NCBI RefSeq assembly: GCF_947492535.1
Contig: NZ_CANLNH010000003.1
Location: forward strand, 1-64,000
Direction: 5' to 3'
DNA: 64,000 nt
Source: an uncultured Dokdonia sp.
GTDB lineage: Bacteria; Bacteroidota; Bacteroidia; Flavobacteriales; Flavobacteriaceae
In this document: positions 18,785-30,300 of the stretch, in pieces
How positions within the stretch are numbered: position 1 is the first letter of the stretch
Layout of the letters: every line of letters begins with the position of its first letter
Translations under genes and position numbers: made by a program
The notes under the pieces: generated by a model
What the model was told of the DNA's origin: nothing
The model's database searches: none
Seen by the model: the letters and a program-made list of their open reading frames with translations, nothing else

Positions 18785-19639
18785 TTATTTGATTTGACTG
18801 GGTCTGTAACCAAATTTTTTAGCAAACGCATTAGAGAAAGAACTCAAACTATCATAGCCTACTTGCCAAGCAGCTTCTTGCACTGTTGCTTTTTGTTCAC
18901 TAATAAGGGAGTGTGCTGTAGAAAGACGTTCATTTTGTAAGTATTTGAACACAGGAACTCCAAATACTGCTTTAAACTCTTTTTTCAGTTTGGTCGTATT
19001 GAGACCAATTTGTTTAGAAAGTTCTGTAAGTGATGGCGGGTTTTCTAAATCGCCTATAAGAATATCTTTCACTTGATTGAGTTTGTCACAGTGATTTGAT
19101 CTTGAGGATGTTTCTTGCAAAAGGGCTAGCTGACCAAAGAAGTGAGAGAGAAGTGCCGTAATCTGACTTCTAAAAAACATCATTTTTGTTTTCCCTTCAT
19201 ATTGATTTGCAAAGATATTATCTACAATGCGTTGCATGTCTGGGGTCATAAAGAAGCTTGGTCCTTCTACATAATGATCTTTGGGATGCACTAACTCTTG
19301 CAATACATCTTTAAAAATTTCACCTTCTTGATGAGGTAATTGATCCAGATTACGCAATGCCGTAGCCACAACAATACATTCTAAGTTTTTATGAGGTGAG
19401 ATAGTATGTTCAAAGGTTACTTGGTCATCTGCATAAAAGGAGAGAGCCAAGCCTTTTGTATGTTTAAATTCTTTGTTTTTTTGACCATATTTAACGGCAA
19501 GATCTACATTTCCAGAACCATAAAATGCAACAGCAATAAGAGGCTCTTCAAAATGACATGCATCTACTTCTTGAGTAGTAGCTTGGGCTTCTTCTACCAA
19601 AATGATAAAGTCATTGATATGTATAAAATCACGTGTCAT
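18785..19639 (-). CDS. AraC-family transcriptional regulator
   Basis: PPSLTELSKQIGLNTTKLKKEFKAVFGVPVFKYLQNERLSTAHSLI...VQEAAWQVGYDSLSSFSNAFAKKFGYRPSQ. Confidence 0.92.
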   Translation of the reverse strand: MTRDFIHINDFIILVEEAQATTQEVDACHFEEPLIAVAFYGSGNVDLAVKYGQKNKEFKHTKGLALSFYADDQVTFEHTISPHKNLECIVVATALRNLDQLPHQEGEIFKDVLQELVHPKDHYVEGPSFFMTPDMQRIVDNIFANQYEGKTKMMFFRSQITALLSHFFGQLALLQETSSRSNHCDKLNQVKDILIGDLENPPSLTELSKQIGLNTTKLKKEFKAVFGVPVFKYLQNERLSTAHSLISEQKATVQEAAWQVGYDSLSSFSNAFAKKFGYRPSQIK

Positions 19640-19777
19640 GAGTCTTTGTAAAAGTATCGTATAAATGCATGCTAAGGTGGCGCATTGTTAATTATTCACA
19701 ATCTATACATCTTTAAAAATACTAAAAAAACCTATTTTAAAAGTTTGTATTACTATATTTAGAAAAATTTTCTACAT

Positions 19778-21148
19778 ATGCATAAACGGCTCCTTTCAAT
19801 ACTTTTCACTATAGGAATTAGCACTTTTATATGGTCACAAGAACAGGATAATATTGTCTTTAGCGGAGGCGTTGAGGCCTTCGGATATCTATCTAACGAA
19901 GAATTGCCATTTTGGACATTTACAAATACATATGGACGATTGGGACCCGAGACAAATGGATTGGTATACGCTTTCGCGAAAGCGGACTACGCCTTATCTC
20001 CTAATAGTTCTATAGTTATTAAAGCATCGGGAGTTGGACGTGATGGAATAGATCCTAGTGTGCAAAGAGCTGAGTTGTATGCACGTTTTAAAAATTCATG
20101 GATTGATATTACAGTGGGATCCAAAGATTTTACTGATAACACCTATGAATTATCTAGTGTAAGAAGAAATATTTTATTTTCATCAAATACACGTGCATTA
20201 CCAGGTATTATCATTCAAAATGCATCTCCAATTACATTGTTTAAAAATGTATCGGTAGATGGTGCTATTGCACATTTTATGCTTAATGATGATCGTTTTG
20301 TAGATAATGTAAATGTACATTATAAAAACATATATTTTAATTGGGATATCAGTACGAGTAGTAGTTTACGTTTTGGATTGCAACATGTTGCACAATGGGG
20401 AGGGAATTCTCCTTTGCGGGGAGAACAACCTGATGGGTTATCTGATTTAGTAAAGATCTTTTTTGGAAGTGGCGGAGGAGAAAATGCTAGCTTTGGAGAT
20501 CAAGTAAATGCATTAGGAAACCATATAGGTTCTTATAGTATTGAGTATAAGAAAAGAAATACTGATGGAATAGATTTTGATGTCTACTATCAATCACTAT
20601 TTGAAGACCGTTCTGGTATAGAACTCAATAACTTCCCTGATGGGGTTTGGGGTATTTCTGTATCTCCTAAATCTTCTAAATTGTTTAAAACATTTTTATA
20701 TGAATATGTTCAAACAGTATCTCAAAGTGGTAGTCCTAGAGCTGTTCAAAATGGAGGGCAACAAAGCGGAGGCGATAACTACTTTATCAATGGCACATAT
20801 AGATCTGGATGGACGTATGAAGGGAGAACTATAGGCTTGCCTTTTATAACAATAGCTCCAAGTGTAGAAGGGTTAAGTAATGCCACGAATAATAGAAGTA
20901 TAGCGCACCATTTAGGAGTCGCAGGAGGTTTTTGGAAGCTAAACTATCAATTAAAGCTTACATATCTTGAGAATTTAGGAACATTTGCAGTGCCTAGATC
21001 TCCTAGAGATACTTTTGTGTATAGTTATTTTAAAACACTACTTCCAGTAGAAAATATAGGCGTCTTTAGTGCAGAGATAGGCGCCGATTTTAACGAAAAT
21101 CGAGATACATTTTTCGGTGTAGGAATAGGGTATAGGTATACTTTTTAA
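19778..21148 (+). CDS. Wzi-like capsule-assembly outer membrane beta-barrel protein
   Basis: Signal peptide; FSGGVEAFGYLSNEELPFWTFTNTYGRLGPETNGL; AELYARFKNSWIDITVGSKDF; ends in aromatic (YRYTF). Confidence 0.65.
   Translation: MHKRLLSILFTIGISTFIWSQEQDNIVFSGGVEAFGYLSNEELPFWTFTNTYGRLGPETNGLVYAFAKADYALSPNSSIVIKASGVGRDGIDPSVQRAELYARFKNSWIDITVGSKDFTDNTYELSSVRRNILFSSNTRALPGIIIQNASPITLFKNVSVDGAIAHFMLNDDRFVDNVNVHYKNIYFNWDISTSSSLRFGLQHVAQWGGNSPLRGEQPDGLSDLVKIFFGSGGGENASFGDQVNALGNHIGSYSIEYKKRNTDGIDFDVYYQSLFEDRSGIELNNFPDGVWGISVSPKSSKLFKTFLYEYVQTVSQSGSPRAVQNGGQQSGGDNYFINGTYRSGWTYEGRTIGLPFITIAPSVEGLSNATNNRSIAHHLGVAGGFWKLNYQLKLTYLENLGTFAVPRSPRDTFVYSYFKTLLPVENIGVFSAEIGADFNENRDTFFGVGIGYRYTF
19967..19984. 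repeat. Dispersed palindrome, copy 5, in-frame in Wzi-like gene (peptide YAFAKA)
   Basis: TACGCTTTCGCGAAAGCG; translation LVYAFAKADYAL. Confidence 0.95.
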
Positions 21149-21213
21149 CTAGAAATAGTTCTATGGGGAAGTTATAAATATTTAGAATACATCATAAAAA
21201 GGAATCCCTATAA

Positions 21214-22323
21214 CTATTCATCTAATCCGGTAATATCTTTTTTGATATGACTATGATCTTCGATGTCAGTAAATATATGGGTTCCATTTTGAATAACTAC
21301 ATTCTTACCAATAGTAAGCCCTAAAAAGATAGTAGCCCCCATTCCTATAATACTATCTTCTTTGATTGTAACTCCTCCCGCAATAATAGCACCTGGAGCA
21401 ATATGTACATTGTCACCTATAACAGTGTCATGAGAGATGATACTTCCAGAATTGATAATACAATTATTACCAACTGTTACATTACTTCCTATAATGGCTC
21501 CTTGCATGATTTGATTTCCTTCACCTAATTGTACAGAAGGTTCAACCGAAGCAGATGGGTGTATAATATTAGGTACGTAGAGCCCTTTTTCTTTTAGCGA
21601 TAGGAATATCTTTTTTCGCATTCCTTTACGTAAAACACCTCCTATTCCTAAAATAATATTTTGAAGTCCTTTTTGTGCAAGTTGATCTACGGTTAGTAAA
21701 TTTCCAATAACAGGAATATCTAAAACAGGAGTGTTTAGTGGAATATTATCATCTACCACTCCAATCATAGTATGTGTTTTAGTTTGTTTAATAATTTCAA
21801 TACACACTTTTGCATGACCTCCACCACCAAATATGAGCACACTCCCTTTATCTAATTGGATGTCATCTACAGTACTGGGGGAATGTAAACTATGTATATA
21901 ATCTTCTACATCTGCACGAGTAATCATAGATAGACCTTTAAAAACGGCAATATCAATAGTATGTTGATCTATTAATTTTTGTGCAGGTTTTGAGATTTTT
22001 ATGGTTTTGTCTTGGGTGTCTTTTTTAATTTCTTTTGGTTTATTTACAAACCGAAACCAGTCGTTATAAGAAAATGTTTCTTCTTCTGCGATGACAGCAA
22101 TCGTTTGACCAATAGATATTTCTTCATTTTCATTGGCATCAAAAAATACATATCCCTTAGTAGGAGCTTCTATATCAATAGCTGTTTTAGATGTTTCAAA
22201 ACAGAGTATTAGATCACCTTCTTCTACCCATGATCCATGATCTGTGTATAATTCTATCACTTTATAAAAATCGTCGTTAACGCCTTCTTTACGTACAATA
22301 ATGGGAGCTACATTATTTTGCAT
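21214..22323 (-). CDS. Lipoyl domain + PSBD-like segment + NeuD-family left-handed beta-helix acyltransferase fusion
   Basis: Lipoyl-like CFETSKTAIDIEAPTKGYVFF; PSBD-like ISKPAQKLIDQHTIDIAVFKGLSMITRADVEDYI; NeuD-like VLIFGGGGHAKVCIEII...VVDDN plus hexapeptide repeats (IGSNVTVGNNCIINSGSIISHDTVIGDNVHIAPGAIIAGGV). Confidence 0.8.
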   Translation of the reverse strand: MQNNVAPIIVRKEGVNDDFYKVIELYTDHGSWVEEGDLILCFETSKTAIDIEAPTKGYVFFDANENEEISIGQTIAVIAEEETFSYNDWFRFVNKPKEIKKDTQDKTIKISKPAQKLIDQHTIDIAVFKGLSMITRADVEDYIHSLHSPSTVDDIQLDKGSVLIFGGGGHAKVCIEIIKQTKTHTMIGVVDDNIPLNTPVLDIPVIGNLLTVDQLAQKGLQNIILGIGGVLRKGMRKKIFLSLKEKGLYVPNIIHPSASVEPSVQLGEGNQIMQGAIIGSNVTVGNNCIINSGSIISHDTVIGDNVHIAPGAIIAGGVTIKEDSIIGMGATIFLGLTIGKNVVIQNGTHIFTDIEDHSHIKKDITGLDE

Positions 22324-24271
22324 AATAGGTTTCTTTTATTTTTGTTAAAATTGAATTTTCATTAGGAATGACATTCAATTCAGATTGATATGAACTAGGT
22401 ATAATATTGTTGTTTGCTATTCTATTAAATGCTTTGAGAGGTATATTACGTTCCATAATTAATGCTGCAATTTCTGAGCTATAGGATGCGATATTTGTTC
22501 CTTCTTCTACAGTTAATAGACTTTGTGTATGTTCTATAGATTGTATAATAGGTGTTATATTTATAGGATTGATTTGCGTAGTGCAAATAATCTCACAAAG
22601 AATTTCTTCTTCTTCAAAAGCAAGCTCTACTGCCTTTTCAACATCTTCTAATAGTTCTCCATAACAGAGTACAGTAATATCTGGCACTCTATTTTGAGGA
22701 GTTATTTTCACCGTAGGATACTTTTCATTACTCACTACAACGTCATAGCCTATAAGTGCTTGTTTTTGGATACGTTTGGTATATAATACCTTGTTTTCAA
22801 TAACAATGGTAGGATTGGTCTCTGTAAAAACAGCTTGATATATATCTTTTGGCGGAATTCTATAATTAAGCGCAACTATAGATAAGTCCGTAATTCCTAA
22901 AAAATGTTTTTCTAGTGATTGACTATGCGTAGGGCCATACCCTCGTTTTCCTCCCATAGGAGTTCTAATTATTAAAGGAATAGATACTTGACCGTTACAC
23001 ATTCTATGAAATTTACATGCATGATTATACAATTGGTCAAATGTTAGCGTCATAAAGTCGCCAAACATGATTTCGATAATAGGGAGCATGCCTCCTATTG
23101 ATAAACCAGTACCTACTCCCGTAATAGCTGCCTCTGAAATAGGAGTGTTTTTTACATTACTAAAGTGCTCACTTAAGTCTTTAGAAACTTTAAATGCACC
23201 TCCATATGGAGATGATGTCCATGGAGTTACATATTCAATATCTTCTCCTAACATAATGGTGTTTTCTTCCTTTTCAAATTGTGTTCGCAATGCTTCATGA
23301 ATTAATTCATTTATTCTTTTATCACTTTGAACTTCTTCTTGTTTTGAATAGGTTACCTTGCTATGCGCAGAAGGTATAGGAAGAATATTATTTGTAAACG
23401 GAGAACGTTGTGCCTTATCTAATGCTTCATTAATTTGAGTATTTATTTCTAGAAGTACAGGCACTAACGCGTCACTGTTTTTTTCTAATTCTTTATTTAG
23501 AATATCTTTTATTTCATACTGTTTAATCTCTTCAGGATTTCTGTTATCATCTCCTTTAGAATGTGAGTATAGACGATAGGTATCTACTTCAACAAAAACG
23601 GCCTTTTTATCTTTTCGCGAAAGCGTAGTAGCTTTTTCAAAAGTGGTAAGCAAATGTGCAATATCCCACGTATTGGATGTTAGGTATTCTAACCCAAAAC
23701 CAATGGCTCTATCTTTTATAGATCCAGAGAATGTCTGTTCTATAGAAGTAGATTGTGCTACTTTATTATTTTCGAGAACAAATACAATAGGGAGTTCCCA
23801 TAGGGAGGCTAAATTAAAGGCTTCATAAATGATACCTTCTCCTAACGTTCCGTCACCAATATAACATACAACAAGGTTATCATTTACCTTAATCTTATTA
23901 GCTAATGCGATACCTACACCAATAGGTGTCATTCCTCCTTGAATACCATTGGAAATATGATTGTGTGTGTAGAAATGCTGGCTCCCCCCAATACCAGCAC
24001 ACACACCACCTTCTCTTCCCATTAATTCTGAGAAGAAACTCACTAAATCTTCATTACGAGATAAAAAATGCCCATGCCCGCGATGATTTGATAACACATG
24101 ATCATCATCTTTTAGAAATTCTGCAGCACATACTCCTATCAATTCTTGCCCTATGCAAGTATGTACAGTTCCATTAATTTTACCATCTTGAAAAAGTTCT
24201 AAAAGCTTTTGCTCTACCGAACGAATAAGGAGGCTTTTTTTAATGATTCTATGTCTAGTTTTTTCTGTCAT
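22313..24271 (-). CDS. TPP-dependent 2-oxoacid dehydrogenase E1, alpha and beta subunits fused
   Basis: E1alpha: GHGHFLSRN, GGSQHFY, CYIGDGTLGEGIIYEAFNLASLWELPIVFVLENN; E1beta: MLGEDIEYV, AAITGVGTGLSIGGMLPIIEIMFGDF, TPMGGKRGYGPTHSQSLEKHF. Start MTEKTRHRI at 24271 preferred over ORF start 24370; overlaps next gene by 11 nt. Confidence 0.85.
   Translation of the reverse strand: MTEKTRHRIIKKSLLIRSVEQKLLELFQDGKINGTVHTCIGQELIGVCAAEFLKDDDHVLSNHRGHGHFLSRNEDLVSFFSELMGREGGVCAGIGGSQHFYTHNHISNGIQGGMTPIGVGIALANKIKVNDNLVVCYIGDGTLGEGIIYEAFNLASLWELPIVFVLENNKVAQSTSIEQTFSGSIKDRAIGFGLEYLTSNTWDIAHLLTTFEKATTLSRKDKKAVFVEVDTYRLYSHSKGDDNRNPEEIKQYEIKDILNKELEKNSDALVPVLLEINTQINEALDKAQRSPFTNNILPIPSAHSKVTYSKQEEVQSDKRINELIHEALRTQFEKEENTIMLGEDIEYVTPWTSSPYGGAFKVSKDLSEHFSNVKNTPISEAAITGVGTGLSIGGMLPIIEIMFGDFMTLTFDQLYNHACKFHRMCNGQVSIPLIIRTPMGGKRGYGPTHSQSLEKHFLGITDLSIVALNYRIPPKDIYQAVFTETNPTIVIENKVLYTKRIQKQALIGYDVVVSNEKYPTVKITPQNRVPDITVLCYGELLEDVEKAVELAFEEEEILCEIICTTQINPINITPIIQSIEHTQSLLTVEEGTNIASYSSEIAALIMERNIPLKAFNRIANNNIIPSSYQSELNVIPNENSILTKIKETYYAK
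23611..23626. repeat. Dispersed palindrome, copy 6 (partial), in-frame in E1 fusion gene (peptide TLSRK)
   Basis: CTTTTCGCGAAAGCGT; translation KATTLSRKDKKAVF. Confidence 0.85.
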
Positions 24272-24409
24272 TAGATGTTCCTGAAAATGCGTATATGAGG
24301 ATTGTTTATCTTTTTTAAAGATGGCAGTTGTATTTGTATATGTTTTGTTATTTATAGTTACTACTGCCATATTTATACTTTTATATATGATGCAATATCT
24401 AGACTTCTA

Positions 24410-26716
24410 TTAAAATGTCACAGATAATTTGACTCTAGCGGAAAATGGAGTCCCAGGAGTGAACGTGATCTCTTCAACTGGATTTGCTTCATTAAATAAT
24501 CGAGTCTCTGTTGCAAATTGTGTCTCGTTCCATTCGGTATCAAATAGGTTTTCTACAATTAAACCTATATTCCAACCTTTCGCAAACGCGTAATTAGCAT
24601 TTAAATCGGTGACAAAGTAGCCCTCTGCTACAATAGAATTATCTTCATTTGCAGGTCTGTCTTTGATATATCTATACGATAAATTTCCAGAAAACTTTCC
24701 TAAGTTTTGTACTGTTATACTTCCAGATGAGGTAAGATCTGGAGCTAGTGGAATAAAGTCTTGTCCATCTACTTCATCGATACTTCTGGCATAGGTATAG
24801 TTAACATCTGCATTGGCATATAACCACTTGTTAATTTGATATCTCGCTCCAAATTCTACACCTAATCGTCTTGATCTACCGCTTGGTTCTACTACAGCAG
24901 CATCACCTACATATACAAACTCTTGCTCAAGTGAAAGTCCCCATAATGTTGCATTTAATACTAATCCATTTACTGGTTTTACAATAGTACCTAAATCTAC
25001 TCCAAAAGCAGAAGGAAGCGTTTCTTCTCCAGTTCCTGCAGTCACAACTCTAGAATCATTTGAATGAAATCCAAAACCTGCTTTTGCAAAGAGTTGTAAT
25101 TGCGAATTTGGTGTAAATACGGTATTAAATTTTGGACTGAAAATAACGTCATCTTCACTTATATTATCTATATCTAAATCAGGATTTAAGAAACCAAAAG
25201 GATTTAAAAAGTCTACATAATCAAACTCGAAATAATCAATACGTAGTCCAGGGTTGAATGTCCAATTTCCTACTTTATACGTAGCACTTGCAAATCCATA
25301 TGCATTTACTTCGTCTATATCACCAAATGCAAGTCTTTCTAAGAGTACTCTTCTATCACGTGTACGTGATAATTCTACATCATTATTGTCGTCATATCTA
25401 AACCCTAATCCAGCATTAAAGCGCAATCTATTACGTTCATTCTTTTGGTCAAAGGTATGTTCATAGACCGTTTCTGCTCCAAAGAGAGTACGCCCTTCTT
25501 GCTGACGAATCTGGTCTCCATTTTCTGGATCTTCTAAGAAAAAAGTAAAGTTAGAGTAGAGTTCAAAATTATATCGAGATAAGAATGCTTTTGTCTTTAA
25601 TTCTTGATGCTCACTCAACTGTTTTCTATGATTAAGCCATATGTTTGATCTGCTTGTAAGCCCTCCTTCAGTATCATCAATAGCTCCAAATCTAGAAATT
25701 AATCCTTGATCTACAGCTCGCTGTGGAATTTGCCCTGAAGCATTCCATTTACTTTGAAAGTGAGAAACAGAAAGAGTTAATTCTTCATCGTCAAAATTAT
25801 TGAAGTTATAACGTCCCATCACATTGATACGGTTAAAATCCTGAGGAGAGTCAAAGACACCATCAGTAAGTACCAGTTCTGATCCAAAATAAGCATTGCT
25901 ATATTCTCCATCTAATAGCTTAATCAGACTAACAGCTCTCACAGTATTAAACTGTCCTACTTCTAAAGAAATCAAATTCTCATCTATTGCTTTTTTAGTT
26001 TTTAAACTTACATAACCAGCAGTATTAAAGTTCCCTTTATCTGCATAATAAGGGCCTTTTCCAAAATCTATATTATCTATTGTTTCTGGAATGACAAAGT
26101 GAAGATCGGCATATCCTTGACCATGTGCATGCGAAACCATGTTGACAGGCAACCCATCTACATCTATGGCTACATCTGTTCCGTGATCTATATCAAATCC
26201 GCGTAAGAAAAGTTGTTCTGCTTTTCCTCCTCCAGCATGCTGCCCTATGATCAATCCAGGGACTCTACGTAAAATCTCTTGAGCAGATTTTACAGGATTA
26301 TTCTGAACATCTATATCGACAAGACTTGTCAATGAATTTACTTCAGACACTAATACTATCTGATCTAAAGATACCGCAGCTTCCTCCATACGAATGTCTA
26401 ATATCGTATCTAGTTGTGTTTCGGTAATTGTGATTTCCTGGCTTGCATAACCCAATCCTGAAAAAGTAATAACATCACCTACAGAAATATCATTTAATTT
26501 ATAATATCCAGAAATATTGGATGATGCATATGTTCCTGATGTTTTATTATAGACAACGATGCCTTCAAGAGGGAGATCAGTCTGGCTGTCCTTAACAACT
26601 CCATTTATTTCATGCAAAGCTGTCGTTATTGGATCTATTAGTTTAGTCTCGGTTTCGGTTGCATATGTAGTACTCATCACTAAGAATAGTACGACATAAA
26701 GTATGTTTTTAAACAT
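24410..26716 (-). CDS. TonB-dependent receptor with carboxypeptidase-like regulatory N-terminal domain
   Basis: INGVVKDSQTDLPLEGIVVYNKTSGTYASSNISGYYKL; plug SAQEILRRVPGLIIGQHAGGGKAEQLFLRGFDIDHGTDVAIDVDGLPVNMVSHAHGQGYADLHF; terminal ARVKLSVTF. Confidence 0.92.
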   Translation of the reverse strand: MFKNILYVVLFLVMSTTYATETETKLIDPITTALHEINGVVKDSQTDLPLEGIVVYNKTSGTYASSNISGYYKLNDISVGDVITFSGLGYASQEITITETQLDTILDIRMEEAAVSLDQIVLVSEVNSLTSLVDIDVQNNPVKSAQEILRRVPGLIIGQHAGGGKAEQLFLRGFDIDHGTDVAIDVDGLPVNMVSHAHGQGYADLHFVIPETIDNIDFGKGPYYADKGNFNTAGYVSLKTKKAIDENLISLEVGQFNTVRAVSLIKLLDGEYSNAYFGSELVLTDGVFDSPQDFNRINVMGRYNFNNFDDEELTLSVSHFQSKWNASGQIPQRAVDQGLISRFGAIDDTEGGLTSRSNIWLNHRKQLSEHQELKTKAFLSRYNFELYSNFTFFLEDPENGDQIRQQEGRTLFGAETVYEHTFDQKNERNRLRFNAGLGFRYDDNNDVELSRTRDRRVLLERLAFGDIDEVNAYGFASATYKVGNWTFNPGLRIDYFEFDYVDFLNPFGFLNPDLDIDNISEDDVIFSPKFNTVFTPNSQLQLFAKAGFGFHSNDSRVVTAGTGEETLPSAFGVDLGTIVKPVNGLVLNATLWGLSLEQEFVYVGDAAVVEPSGRSRRLGVEFGARYQINKWLYANADVNYTYARSIDEVDGQDFIPLAPDLTSSGSITVQNLGKFSGNLSYRYIKDRPANEDNSIVAEGYFVTDLNANYAFAKGWNIGLIVENLFDTEWNETQFATETRLFNEANPVEEITFTPGTPFSARVKLSVTF

Positions 26717-26868
26717 GGTTTTTTTAATTTTTACTCAATACAATCCCTATATCACTGATTTTTCTCTTGTGATATAACTAGCTTGAGTAGTGTTTTTAAA
26801 TATGTAAATGAGTGTATCCTCAATTATGTATTCAGATACTTTTAAGCTTTATAAATGTGTATACGTAA

Positions 26869-27342
26869 TTATGCTTTGGGAGGTTTTCTAAAACCTTGTA
26901 AATATCCTTTGCAAACCCTTTTTATCTCTTCTGGAAAGCGTTGTATTGTTTCTAGAAACGTTATTTCAAAGGGCTCTTTGGCATTATGTGTATAATTATT
27001 TATGTGTTTATCTATTTTTAATGTACTAGTTTGCGCATCTGATGAATCGCTATTTTGGTTAGCACCCTCTAGTATGTTGTCTAGAAGCGCGATGACTTTA
27101 TGATCGTGATGTGCTATGATGTTTTTATGGGTTTCACTTTCATGTGTACTTATTGGTGTATGAATACCAGACGTATCTTGGTGTGTGAGAATATAGTCGG
27201 GCATTTCCAAACTATGACTTACAGCATGTAACAGTTTATTTACTTCTACGTGTACAGGAGCAAACACATACAAAAGACTCATAGTGACTATGATGAGGTT
27301 AAGGATGAATGGCTTAATGCCTTTTGATGCTGTTGTTTTCAT
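26869..27342 (-). CDS. Small His-rich membrane-anchored protein of unknown function
   Basis: 157 aa, N-terminal TM, many His residues (HAVSHSLEMPDYILTHQD...HESETHKNIIAHHDHKV); same strand, upstream of TonB receptor. Confidence 0.6.
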   Translation of the reverse strand: MKTTASKGIKPFILNLIIVTMSLLYVFAPVHVEVNKLLHAVSHSLEMPDYILTHQDTSGIHTPISTHESETHKNIIAHHDHKVIALLDNILEGANQNSDSSDAQTSTLKIDKHINNYTHNAKEPFEITFLETIQRFPEEIKRVCKGYLQGFRKPPKA

Positions 27343-27349
27343 TTTTTTA

Positions 27350-27369
27350 TACGCTTTCGCGAAAGCGTA
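27350..27369. repeat. Dispersed palindrome, copy 7 (perfect, intergenic): TACGCTTTCGCGAAAGCGTA
   Basis: Perfect 20-bp palindrome. Confidence 0.97.
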
Positions 27370-27397
27370 CCCTGTACTTTTACTATTTTATACTTTA

Positions 27398-30300
27398 TTA
27401 TTCTTGTAATAAACTAATCAATGTTTCTTCTATATATGATGCTATATGGGCAATGGTTTTTAACTCAAATATTTTATTAAGCGGCATTTTAAATTCAAAA
27501 GTTTCATTAATTCTTGTAGTGATTTGGATAGCCATAAGTGATTCTCCGCCTAATTCAATAAAAGAATCATACACTCCAATTTTTGTTAGATTAAAAACAG
27601 AACACCAAATACTAGCCACTTCTTCTTCTATTTCATTTCTTGGGGCTATATATTCATGTGTACTTTGTACCGCTTCTGCATCTATAAGTGCCAATGCTTT
27701 TCTGTCTACCTTTCCATTAGGTGAAAGTGGAAGGTTTTCTAACTGTTTATAATACATCGGAACCATATATTTTGGTAACTTCTGACTAAGGAATTGTTGT
27801 AATTCTTTTAAGTCAACGACTGTTGTTACAGAGAAATATGCTGCTAAGCTTTTAAATCCTTCTTCATTTTTTGAAACGATAACAGTACATGCATTTATAG
27901 CGGTATAGGATAAAAGGCACGCCTCTATTTCTCCTAATTCAATTCTATATCCATTAATTTTCACCTGAAAATCGGTACGCCCTAAAAATTCAATAATCCC
28001 TTGATCATTAAGTCTTACAAGATCTTCTGTACGATATAGCGTAGTGTTGGGTTGGAAAGGGTTTTGAACAAACTTAGTACGGGTAAGTTCTGGTCTATTC
28101 CAATACCCGCTTGACAGCCCTGTTCCTCCTAGATATAGCTCTCCTATGACACCTTGTGGTACTGGATTTAGAAAACGATCTAGTATGTAGACCTGCATAT
28201 TACGAATAGGGAGTCCTATGGGAACACTAGCAGCTATGTCTATTTCAGAATTGAATTTATGATAGATACAACCTATCGTTGCTTCTGATGGTCCATATTC
28301 ATTGTAGATATGTACTTGATTATTGAAAGTACTGAGCATATCAATACCTAAAGCTGTTTTAAACTCATCACCAGTAACAACAATAACTTCAATTGCGCTG
28401 TGAGAAAGTTCTTTGTCCTTTATAAAATTTACATGGGCCGGTGTTAATTTGATAAAAGAAACTTTATTGTCTTCTACGACATCAATGATTGAAAGATCTA
28501 CTTCGGTATCACGTTCTTGATAGGCATGAATGCTTCCGCCACAAATAAGCGGGAGGAATACCGCATTTGCCGTAATATCAAAACCAACTGTTGTAAATAG
28601 GGGGATAGATGGTTTTTGAATATCATGTGCTGTGATGTATGCTTCTTTTGTCCACTGTATATAATTACTTAATGCACCATGTGTGATTTTAACTCCTTTT
28701 GGATGTCCAGTTGATCCTGAGGTATAAATCAAGAATGCTACTGTTTCTTTAGGAATCTTAATTAAAGGGTTTGTATTGCTATATGTAGAAAGTACCGTCG
28801 TGTCTAATGAATCAATAGAGAGCGTATTTACCTGAGAATCTTTAAGAACATTCAGTTGTTTGTCTTCATGTCCAATAAGTAACAAAGCCTCACTATCTGC
28901 TATCATATATGCAACTCTATCTATTGGATAGTTGTAGGGAATTGGGATATAGGTAGCACCAGTTTTAAGAACGGCAAGTACACTTATGATATATGCAGGA
29001 GAACGCTTAAGCCATATAGCAACTTGAGAGTTCACACCTATATTTTGTTCTAGTAGGTAATGCGCAAACTGATTTACTTTTTCATTGAGTTCTTGATACG
29101 TAATTATTTCTTCTCCAAAAACAATACTTGGTTCAAGAGGTGTTTTTACGACTTGTTGTTCTATCTGGCTTAGGATACTATCATAAGCAGTAGTGGCATC
29201 TATGTTTTGATGTAAAGCGCTAAATGTATTTTCTTGTTCTTGTTTACTTACGATAGAAGGTAGTGCTATAGCTTGTTCTTTATGAGTAATAAATGCATCT
29301 AAAAGCCTATTGAAATGTTGTGGTATTAATGCTTGTTTTTGGGTATCAAAAACATGATCATTCAGATCAAAATACAATTGAATCTCTCCAGTATTATGTA
29401 AATCGTGTACATGCAAGCGTATGTGATGCCTTGGGTCATGATGACCAGAATGTACCCATTCTGAACGTACAGGAACCCCATCAAAATCTGTGTAATCTGC
29501 ATGTATATAATTGAATAATACATTAAAACTTCTATGCGCATCTGATGTCGAAATACCGGGCTTAGCATGTTTTAGAAAGTGATTACTCTCTACTTGTATT
29601 TTTTGTAATAAGGAGAGGAATGTTTCTTCTTTATCAATAGTAGCAAACAGCGGGAATACCTCTACAAAGAAACCTACTGTTTCTTTGATTTTTTTTGATA
29701 TTCTATTATGTGTTGGAGAACCAATAGTTAATTGTTCTTGTCCACTTACTCTATATAAATAAACAAAGAGAGTCGTTAAGAATATATTGTATAAGGATAA
29801 GTGTTCCGTCCAGACACGAACTCCTTTTTCGTTAGCTAAAGCTCTTAATTTTTTAGATCGTTCAAGACCTAAATTTATATATAGTCGAGTGGATTCTGTA
29901 CCTATAGTGCTTTGAGGATTATTATATAAGTTTGGAGTAGGAGGGCAATTACTTATTTTTTGAGCCCAATACTCCTTAGCGGTATCATTTTTTGAGAGTG
30001 TTCTTTCTAATCTCTCTTGTTGTATATAAGCTTTAAACGAAGTCTCATTTTGTATTTCCGAGAGGTCTGCACCATTTTTATATTCTTGATAATAGTGTGT
30101 AATCGCAGAAAAAAGAAGGCTATTACTCCATGCATCTGTTATTAAGTGATGCTGATTGATATACCAGATATAATGTGATTTGTTCAATTTGATAAGTGCA
30201 CTATCTAGTACACTAACAGATATATTAAATGGTTTGATGATGCTAGCTTGTTGCCAATGCTTGTATGCCTGTATTGGGTTTTCTTCCTTAGAAAAATCAA

